Assembly: GCA_035610835.1 (NCBI GenBank)
Contig: CM069448.1
Span: forward strand, 14,384,462-14,448,461
Direction: 5' to 3'
From: Ophiura sarsii
Lineage: Eukaryota; Echinodermata; Ophiuroidea; Amphilepidida; Ophiuridae
Length of the DNA stretch: 64,000 nt
Shown here: positions 58,901 to 64,000 of the stretch, in pieces
How positions within the stretch are numbered: position 1 is the first letter of the stretch
How the letters are laid out: every line of letters starts with the position of its first letter
Position numbers and translations under genes: made by a program
Notes under the pieces: model-generated
Databases searched by the model: none
Told to the model about the DNA's origin: nothing
The model's input: the letters and a program-made list of their open reading frames with translations, nothing else

Positions 58901-61900
58901 TTTGCATTCTCCTTCATTTTTACTTCTTCATAAATACAAGCACTGAAAACCACAATAACACGCTTTACTAATCTGAGCATCTCATGATACGTGTAGCTAT
59001 AATATGCAGTAATGGAAATGCCCACATGACTGTCAACCCGGGATGATGATAATACGAAGGATTAAAATCCTGTCTTGGCCAGTTCACCCCTCGCTAGTCT
59101 AGTGGTTGAGTTATGTGCCTTACAATGCAGAGGTCCATGGATCGATTCTCACCAGGACTACTTTTTCAACTGATTTATTTCTTTTTGTAAAAGTTAGGTT
59201 AGAAATATTCTAAGTCCACAAAGTGTGTAGTTCCTACCTTGTCAACCCCGGGTCATGTTGGTGTTTCCGTCGCTGCATATAGCGATGGAAATACCCACAT
59301 GACTTTCCACCCGGGGTAGATAGTTCCGAGATAGACAGTCCCGGGGTGGACCCACCTTGGGTGGACCAACAATGGGTGGACTAACAATGGGTGGACTACA
59401 ATAGAGCACCCTCACGGAATAAACCGCAATAATACTGTTTAAAAACACCTTGGAAACTATTTTGATTATAAATTATATGTTAAAAGACTCAGAGGGTTGG
59501 TGGTTGGGGAGGTAAAAGCAAGGACGGATCATTCTAAAACAACCCTGGACTAAAACAACCCATGGACTGTCCACCCCCACGACTGTCCACCCGGGACTGT
59601 TTCTAACCCTAACCCTAACCACCCATGGTTGATCCACCCAGGGTTGATCCACCCTGGGTTGATCCACCCTGGGTTGATCCATCCTGGGTTGATCTACCCT
59701 GGGTTGATCCACTCTGGGTTGATCCACCCTGGGTTGATCCACCCTTGGTTGGTCTACAACCTTCTATAAAAAACATCAAGTTGATGAAAATTGGGCCAGC
59801 AATCAGAACATCTACCTTTAAGTAACTTGGTAATGATAGTGCTATTGGTACATGGCACAACATCATCCTGCAGTATTACACAGTTTACATGCCCGGGCTA
59901 GCAATCAGAACATCTACCTTTAAGTAACTTGGTAATACATACTGGTGGTACAACATCATCCTGCAGTATTACAGTTTACATGCCCGGTCCAGCAATCAGA
60001 ACATCTACCTTTAAGGAACTTGGTAATACATATTGCTCATCCTGCGGTATTACACACTTTACATGCCCTTATTCAGTGCCTCACTTGAACTATGTGTTCA
60101 CCAAGATGGATTTTTTTAGCCTGAGGTATGAATTCTTTCGTTCACATCACTATGCCAGGTGATGAAGATAAGCGTATGCCGTTACGTGAAGGGGTCGTTG
60201 AAGTAATTGGGCAATCATTTGGGAACGATGATAAATAATTAACGTCCATGTCTAGACTATACCGAACAAATCTTACTAAAACAATACTAGATGAATAGTA
60301 GTGTCTCCAATGCCTTTCACACAGATACGTTTTAATTATTGAAAGGAATAATGTTTTTAGACGAGCCTTTCAGAAAACAAATCATAGCTCAGTAAAAAAG
60401 GAAAGCATATCAGTACACAAAGAAAATCATATCTGTCACTGATATAGGCCTTATCTTTTCATTCTGAGCACTGATATATTTTTCTGACAGGACTTGTGCA
60501 AAACTATATAATTCCTTTCTTATAAAACAAATAATGTTTTGCTCTGAACAGAAGCCCATGGTTTACAGTGTCGAACGATGGGCACTCTGTATAACACAGT
60601 CGCTTGCATCAGAATTCATCAGAGCTATTGACTTTCATGGCCCAAGATTGGCACCCTGGCCTCATTGAGACTCTTTGTCAGTCGTGTTACTGAGATTTAC
60701 ATAGAGTATCGGATCATGTTATCGATATATATCTGTCGAGGAGGGCCATTGAGGCTCATCCATCGCCAAGACAGTGAGATTCGGGTCAGCTCGGTCATAC
60801 CTTACCATACCAACATAACTCTTTTGTCGGGCTTGTTATTTTTGGTACATACATTTGGATTCATATATCGATTCGAAGTCTGTGTCGATTTAACACTCTT
60901 TTTGGCGGGGATTATTATGGCGGATGAAGTAATGAGGCTCCATTAATGCCAGAGCTTGTGAAGAGATGTTATTCTTCACCAAATTGCTATTTACTTTTCA
61001 AAAATCCGCATATATCTCATTTTATTATAGTTCCGTATTCCAACATGTTCTAACCTGTATGTTTCGTGCATGATTCGCATGTTTAATTTGCCCTTGCGCT
61101 CATCTTTTCCTTTTCTTTGAGTTGGGCCCTTGCGCTTAACTTAGTTTTTCTTTTAATGATTCTGTCATTTCTTTTCTTTTCCTGGCCGATGTTGTTTCGT
61201 TGTGTAATTTTATTAATACATATATACATGTATTGTCAAACAAAGAGTGCGGAACAATCATGAAATCATTTGATGTGATTGTTTTAATTTAAAGTTATTA
61301 CTAACGAGGTAGGATGATCAATTTTGTGGTTAAATTTTGGAAATTTTAATAAATTGTATACATTTTAAAATGTATCACATACTCTGAATGTAATGTCATT
61401 TGTTACACACAAGACAATAGAAAAGTATGGAGTACAATGCCGATCACCTGTTGGATCTATGTAATTACTGTAAAATTAACATTTCAAAACCCAAAGAGTT
61501 TAGTAGGTACTTGCTATTGTATTCCACGCATTTGTAAGCCTACTCCTGGAGAAGGATTTGAGCTTACAGGGTGTCCCAAATAAAAACCGTGCACGTGTTT
61601 ACCCAACTTATTGACCATGAAGTTCTAAAATTTGGTGCAACATATTTATACATATGGAGAGACTAAACGCGCTTAGCTTTCAGAAATAAACGGCATCTGA
61701 AAGCCAAGCGTTTAGTCTCTCAATATGTATAAAATGTTAAACCAAATGTTAGAACTTGTGCACGGTTTTTATTGGGACACCCTGTATTACTTTTGAAGCA
61801 AGTCCCCTATTCATTGCTACGCTACGAATTTACCTTGAATACGTATCATATATGCATAGGGTGCATTTAAGTTTACTGCAATGTTTATGCTATTTGTCGA

Positions 61901-63969
61901 AAAAAAGTTAATATAAGTTGCTTTTACACTGAGCTGTTCGGTTCGAAACCAAATACTGAATTGTACAGGGAATATGCAGAAGTGATTAGGGAACAAGAGA
62001 GAAAAACCAAGGATCGACACAGTCTAGAACTACAACTGGAAAAATTAAGGTAAGGAACACCTCACAATTATGAGATACCTGCGTAATCAATACACTTTTA
62101 TCCACAGTGTCAACCGTATGTCCAGCTAATGTTTCCTGACATCGAACATTGATTTGGCATAGGTGTACTAAATAACATCTGATGTATTCTTGTGTATCTA
62201 CTGTAGTCACTGATAACATTGTTTGAAAATAGAGAACATGTTCAAAATGTAAGAAGTTAACCACATTTGGCATCAGAATATTTCATCATTTTGAATGTCA
62301 CCATAAAACAACATGTTGGTTAATCTAAATTAATAACAATCATTAGCAAGAGAAGTAAAACAAATATTCAAAATGATGACAACATTAATTGACTATTAAT
62401 TTTGTAATAAATACTACACTTGTTCAATAGGGCTTAAACATTTAATTGGTTCAATTACTATGAACCATGTCACACTATTATGTTGGTTTAACTGACAGTA
62501 TGCATTGTATGCTGATCAGCTCAGTTGAAAATAAGATCAATATATGAACATTGGTCTATAAATTCATGTCATTCAGAAAGGTCAATATCTCGTCCCTTCT
62601 GAGATAATACTGCTATTTCAAACCAAGTGATAACATTTGGATTAGAAGGTCATGACATATAGCTATTCAATCAATTTGTTAAAGTTGTTTATTTTTTGAC
62701 CATGATGACAAGTCTATCGAGTCTCGGACAGTATTTTTTAACACCACGCTTTTGCACCGCTCACCTGGATGAGTTTGAAATGTTCACATTGACGGGCGTG
62801 CTAAATAGGAAAATGTACACTAAGCGCTAATGATAGCAACTATATCTATGAGTTTGTAATGTTCACATTCACGGGCGTGCTAAATAGGAAAATGTACACT
62901 AAGCGCTAATAATAGCAACTATATCTAAACAGTTCTAAATACAAAAATGTGCGGTTTTTGAAAGAGAGTCGTCTTGATGGATTTCCCTCGATTTCCCTGC
63001 TTCTGATATACTATCGAGCACACAAATCAACGTATTCATTTATCTATTTTTCACAGAGAAAAGTACGAAACTATGGTAGAAGATAACTACACTGTAGAAC
63101 CCCGGAGAGTTGGTGTTATGCAGTTGAGTCGTGTTAGCAGCTACAGTGATTGTGAATGTGATCAACAAATGCAGGTAAGATTCATAACACGATATTGCTG
63201 TTTATAAAAAAATATATATGAAGAAGATTTCTTGAGCAGTCAATTAGTGTCCGCAGCAAAACTACAACTCCTTCACATTTTTTTTCATAACACGATATTG
63301 CTGTTGATAATAACAAATGTATGAAGATTTCTTGAGCAGTCAATTAGTATCCTCAGCAAAACTACAACGCCGTCACTCATCTTTTCATAACACGATATTG
63401 CTGTTCATAAAAACAAATGTATGAAGAAGAAATCTTAAGCAGTCAATAGTATCCGCAGCAAAACTACAACTCCTTCACATTTTTGACAATACTTCTGATT
63501 GAATCCTTCTCGTCGCTTGAGGGCGTAATCACATAGTTAATTACAATCATGGTCATAATTCTGTAACGTTCTGTTATAGTACATGAAACCCTTATGTGTC
63601 AGTACAGCAAGATATGTTTCCTGCCTGAACGATTTGCAACCAGTTTGAAATGTTACAAGACTGCTCAGTGCATTAAAATAAGACAGAACATCGTTTACAT
63701 CGAGGATTAGATCTACCCTATATATACCTTTACCTGTTTATGATTTTAGACTGTTTTAGTACCTTTTGCAATTTCAGTGTACATTTGTTCCATAATACTA
63801 CTACGCTGAACCCGATTAAATTCCTGAATTTTCCCACAGTTTTTACAGCTTCGGACGCCTGACAGGTGTTTTAAAGTAGTAATGTGCGGTGATTCAGGGG
63901 TGGGCAAAACCAGTTTTATCCAAAGGTTTTGCCACAATACGTTTACAACGAACACACAGGTTACAATCG
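43897..63969 (+). CDS. Large Rab GTPase, CRACR2A/RASEF/RAB44-like, partial (8 exons)
   Basis: Eight exons share one reading frame, and every junction has a GT donor, an AG acceptor and matching phase. The product begins in mid-protein with a heptad-like, Glu/Lys/Leu-rich region of about 230 residues (EIRRLYEEMENLL near its start). It passes through a linker of about 35 residues (RVGVMQLSRVSSYSDCECD) and enters a Rab-type G domain with the P-loop GDSGVGKTS in VVMCGDSGVGKTSFIQRF. Long coiled coil plus C-terminal Rab is the layout of CRACR2A (Rab46), RASEF (Rab45) and RAB44. The LYEEME segment and the PDR.FK entry into the G domain point most to CRACR2A. Members carry N-terminal EF-hands, bind Ca2+ and GTP, and act in vesicle traffic; CRACR2A is also a dynein adaptor. 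The EF-hand exons (upstream) and switch regions (downstream) are not in view. The linker is much shorter than in vertebrate long forms. Confidence 0.9.
43988..45623 (+). other. Intron a-b of large-Rab gene
   Basis: 1.6 kb. Contains the GC-rich foldback at 44069-44217 and otherwise AT-rich sequence with non-coding frames on the minus strand (44135-44446, 44889-45083, 45083-45292). Confidence 0.8.
44069..44217. repeat. GC-rich foldback, ~150 bp
   Basis: 'ggagcacatcaaaactcgac' at 44069 is mirrored as 'gtcgagttttgatatgcttc' up to 44217. The inner sequence has repeated 'accgccggttcc' / 'ggaaccggcg' words that also pair. Much richer in GC than its intron. Confidence 0.85.
45624..45710 (+). CDS. 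Large-Rab gene, exon b (coiled coil)
   Basis: 87 nt, 29 codons, phase 0 on both sides, bounded by 'cttttaag' and GAG|GTATGA. Begins YEAEMEAELERWLEMKD. Dense in Glu and Lys. Confidence 0.88.
45711..46948 (+). other. Intron b-c of large-Rab gene
   Basis: 1.2 kb, AT-rich, no repeat or gene recognised within. Confidence 0.8.
46949..47011 (+). CDS. Large-Rab gene, exon c (coiled coil)
   Basis: 63 nt, 21 codons, phase 0 on both sides, bounded by 'tttttcag' and CAG|GTAAGG. Begins LERSVENLDKKAYEK. Confidence 0.87.
47873..48456. mobile_element. Mariner-like MITE, ~584 bp
   Basis: The left end TACAGGGTGTCCCAAAAGTT, continuing TCGACACC, is mirrored at the right end by 'ggcatcgaaacatttgggac' and 'acttgtta'. 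TA lies at both ends. A run of about 22 C (48037-48057) lies inside. No transposase frame. Confidence 0.75.
49012..49190. repeat. Foldback hairpin, same family as 58338-58521
   Basis: 'ggtgactggagaccgtgg' near 49070 pairs with 'ccacggtctccagttacc' near 49117. The right flank 'gagcagtaaatatttgt' also flanks the element at 58338-58521. Confidence 0.85.
49291..49372. repeat. Hairpin with ~20-bp arms
   Basis: 'gggaaaaaagttcccataa' pairs with 'ttatgggaactttttccct' around a GC-rich loop. Confidence 0.8.
52262..52627. repeat. Diverged tandem repeat, ~131-bp period
   Basis: 'acgtcatttgttcc.tcaaa' with 'tacgtagctcaaaatgtg' occurs at 52345 and 52476 (period 131). A third degenerate half unit precedes at about 52262 ('aaaatcagcagc', repeated at 52615). 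Confidence 0.85.
53359..53430 (+). CDS. Large-Rab gene, exon d (coiled coil)
   Basis: 72 nt, 24 codons, phase 0 on both sides, bounded by 'attttacag' and AAG|GTATGT. Begins LEQMVLELSRHEAG. The 69-codon open frame at 53269-53478 covers it but starts in the intron. Confidence 0.87.
53431..55804 (+). other. Intron d-e of large-Rab gene
   Basis: 2.4 kb. Contains the large foldback 54507-55416. The rest (53431-54506) is AT-rich without a recognised feature. Confidence 0.8.
54507..55416. mobile_element. TTAA-flanked foldback element, 910 bp, with internal 186-bp duplication
   Basis: Left end TTAA + G run + ACTTAAGGAAGTTTTT. Right end AAAAACTTCCTTAAGTCCCC + CCTTAA. The G run is 20 long on the left but only 6 on the mirrored right end. 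Arms of more than 300 bp are inverted copies ('ggaaatggatcagagaatcc' and its complement). The right arm contains a near-perfect 186-bp tandem duplication (marker 'acagcact' at 55183 and 55369). Extremely A/T-rich interior, no gene. Confidence 0.93.
55805..55920 (+). CDS. Large-Rab gene, exon e (coiled coil)
   Basis: 116 nt, bounded by 'ctttcag' and AG|GTACGT. It encodes ENSQLRLRLDQSLAGLNETQ and 18 more residues, ending in a split Arg codon (phase 2). Confidence 0.9.
56649..56920. mobile_element. Foldback MITE related to 40061-40203
   Basis: The left end TTAAGGCGGCACTACAAAAC is mirrored by GTTTTGCAGTGCGGCCTAA at the right. The inner 'cttgtacgatagtc' and 'gactatcgtataag' words are in inverted orientation. 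Confidence 0.8.
56969..57321. mobile_element. TTAA-flanked MITE, 353 bp
   Basis: Begins TTAAAGGTAGATG and ends CATCTACCTTTAA. Inverted homology beyond the ends is weak ('cctaattcggt', 'accgcgaatggtggttaccacc' near the centre). No coding content. Its right end phrase 'acatctacctttaag' also occurs three times at 59799-60015. Confidence 0.8.
58338..58521. repeat. Near-perfect palindrome, ~184 bp
   Basis: 58362-58500 is almost perfectly self-complementary ('gggatctggtggaatctat' pairs with 'atagattccaccagatccc'; 'ggagaccgtggggtac' pairs with 'gtaccccacggtctcc'). Flanks 'caaatatttt.tgctctt' and 'aagagcagtaaatatttg' extend it. Same family as 49012-49190. Confidence 0.93.
59095..59165 (+). other. 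tRNA-Val-like sequence (SINE head or pseudo-tRNA)
   Basis: 'tagtctagtggttgag' resembles a D arm / A box, 'cttacaa' an anticodon loop with UAC, and 'ggatcgattctc' a degenerate B box. The anticodon stem does not pair well and no acceptor stem forms, so a working tRNA is unlikely. Confidence 0.45.
59247..59325. repeat. Hairpin
   Basis: 'gtcatgttggtgtttccgtc' pairs with 'gatggaaatacccacatgac' around 'gctgcatatagc'. A related unpaired copy of the right arm is at about 59008-59040. Confidence 0.75.
59351..59400. repeat. Short tandem 'gggtggactaacaat'
   Basis: Three to four ~16-bp units. Confidence 0.75.
59600..59757. repeat. 15-bp minisatellite with telomere-like start
   Basis: 'taaccctaaccctaacc' (about 59602-59619) is followed by eight to nine units of 'gttgatccaccctgg', period 15. 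A multiple of three, it leaves open frames on both strands (59473-59742 minus, 59625-59825 plus) that encode pentapeptide repeats such as VDQPR. These are not genes. Confidence 0.92.
59799..60068. repeat. Tandem repeat, 3 units of ~91-102 bp
   Basis: 'gcaatcagaacatctacc' at 59799, 59901 and 59992, each followed by 'taacttggtaat', 'catcctgc.gtattaca' and 'gtttacatgccc'. Confidence 0.92.
61565..61786. mobile_element. Palindromic mariner-like MITE, 222 bp
   Basis: Begins TACAGGGTGTCCCAAATAAA and ends in its mirror, TATTGGGACACCCTGTA. Most of the interior also pairs ('gagactaaacgcgcttagct' with 'agccaagcgtttagtctc'). TA at both ends. Confidence 0.93.
61969..62049 (+). CDS. Large-Rab gene, exon f (coiled coil)
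   Basis: 81 nt, bounded by 'ttgtacag' and AAG|GTAAGG. The first G completes the split Arg. It then encodes EYAEVIREQERKTKDRHSLE and six more residues, ending in another split Arg codon. Confidence 0.9.
62050..63056 (+). other. Intron f-g of large-Rab gene
   Basis: 1.0 kb. Contains the 79-bp tandem duplication at 62769-62926. Confidence 0.82.
62769..62926. repeat. Tandem duplication, 2 x 79 bp
   Basis: Units begin 'atgagtttg.aatgttcaca' at 62769 and 62848 and differ at only a few bases. Confidence 0.95.
63057..63174 (+). CDS. Large-Rab gene, exon g (end of coiled coil and linker)
   Basis: 118 nt, bounded by 'tttcacag' and CAG|GTAAGA. It encodes EKYETMVEDNYTVEPRR, then a Ser-rich stretch with SSYSDCECD, ending in phase 0. 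The whole linker between coiled coil and G domain is in this exon and the first codons of the next. Confidence 0.9.
63175..63848 (+). other. Intron g-h of large-Rab gene
   Basis: 0.7 kb. Nearly half is the triplicate repeat 63181-63485. A pyrimidine-rich acceptor precedes exon h. Confidence 0.85.
63181..63485. repeat. Tandem repeat, 3 units of ~100 bp
   Basis: 'ttcataacacgatattgctg' at 63181, 63284 and 63384, each followed by 'gagcagtcaatta' (the third unit varies) and 'cagcaaaactacaac'. Confidence 0.95.
63849..63969 (+). CDS. Large-Rab gene, exon h (G1 box of Rab domain)
   Basis: 121 nt, bounded by 'ttttacag' and G|GTGAGT. It encodes LRTPDRCFKVVMCGDSGVGK and 20 more residues, so it covers the first beta strand, the P-loop (GxxxxGKT) and the first helix. 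It ends in a split codon (phase 1) before switch I, which lies past the window. Confidence 0.94.
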
Positions 63970-64000
63970 GTGAGTTTATGAATAGTGTAAATGCTGATAT

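Larger units (their letters stand above)
55921..61968 (+). other. Intron e-f of large-Rab gene
   Basis: 6.0 kb with the densest repeat load: MITEs 56649-56920 and 56969-57321, palindrome 58338-58521, a tRNA-like piece at 59095-59165, repeats 59247-60068 and the mariner MITE 61565-61786. 57322-58337 holds a 26-codon ATG frame at 57841 (MAAAGETPRFRRVNED at its start) that ends in a stop and has no support. 60069-61564 holds nothing recognised. Confidence 0.8.

Noticed and set aside
59095..59165. Functional tRNA-Val gene
   Set aside because: The anticodon stem and acceptor stem do not pair and the B box is degenerate.
59602..59619. Telomere (CCCTAA)n
   Set aside because: Only two and a half units, internal, and next to a minisatellite. 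No evidence for a chromosome end.
59473..59866. Open frames on both strands encoding pentapeptide repeats
   Set aside because: They are a by-product of a 15-bp minisatellite, which is open in several frames by period alone.

Overview
This is a repeat-rich, AT-rich animal nuclear genome window. Spliced genes with GT-AG introns of 0.7-6.3 kb, Penelope-like and LINE-type retroelements and many foldback DNA elements make it metazoan. The frequent 'taggcct' words and the transposon mix suggest a marine invertebrate, perhaps a deuterostome such as an echinoderm or hemichordate. That placement is inference. No prokaryotic or viral gene organisation is present.

Host genes. Only one host gene is well supported. 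It runs on the + strand from 43897 past the right edge. Eight exons (43897-43987, 45624-45710, 46949-47011, 53359-53430, 55805-55920, 61969-62049, 63057-63174, 63849-63969) join in one frame with matching phases. They encode a long coiled coil, a short linker and the P-loop of a Rab GTPase. This is the architecture of the large Rab GTPases CRACR2A (Rab46), RASEF (Rab45) and RAB44. The EF-hand exons expected upstream and the rest of the GTPase are not in view. A weak candidate first exon of an unrelated or unknown gene lies at 39564-39665, next to a 100-base assembly gap (39677-39776).

Layout. 1-599: minus-strand fragment of a Penelope-like reverse transcriptase. 1.7-4.4 kb: a repeat block, duplicated at 7.7-9.2 kb, that carries a decayed LINE. 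5.7-6.6 kb: a mariner-like MITE. 7.1-7.6 kb: a minisatellite. 9.8-20.3 kb: several small inverted-repeat elements, including a hAT-type MITE with intact terminal repeats. 20.5-30.0 kb: a repeat block present twice, one copy split by extra sequence that contains a young, 5'-truncated R2-type LINE (23105-25721) with a 27-bp target site duplication and a 787-codon open frame. 30.0-39.2 kb: two copies of a TIR transposon, a 1.2-kb minisatellite of 32-bp units with a 96-bp higher-order repeat, and a 490-bp TIR element whose empty site is also in the window. 39.5-64 kb: the large-Rab gene, whose introns are filled with foldback MITEs and tandem repeats.

The most striking overall pattern is the number of near-palindromic elements. 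Four unrelated ones (19968, 42582, 54507, 56969) end in TTAA followed by AGG or GGG, mirrored as CCT/CCC before TTAA. Most stretches between these features hold no recognisable gene. The many short open frames in both strands there show no conserved motif.
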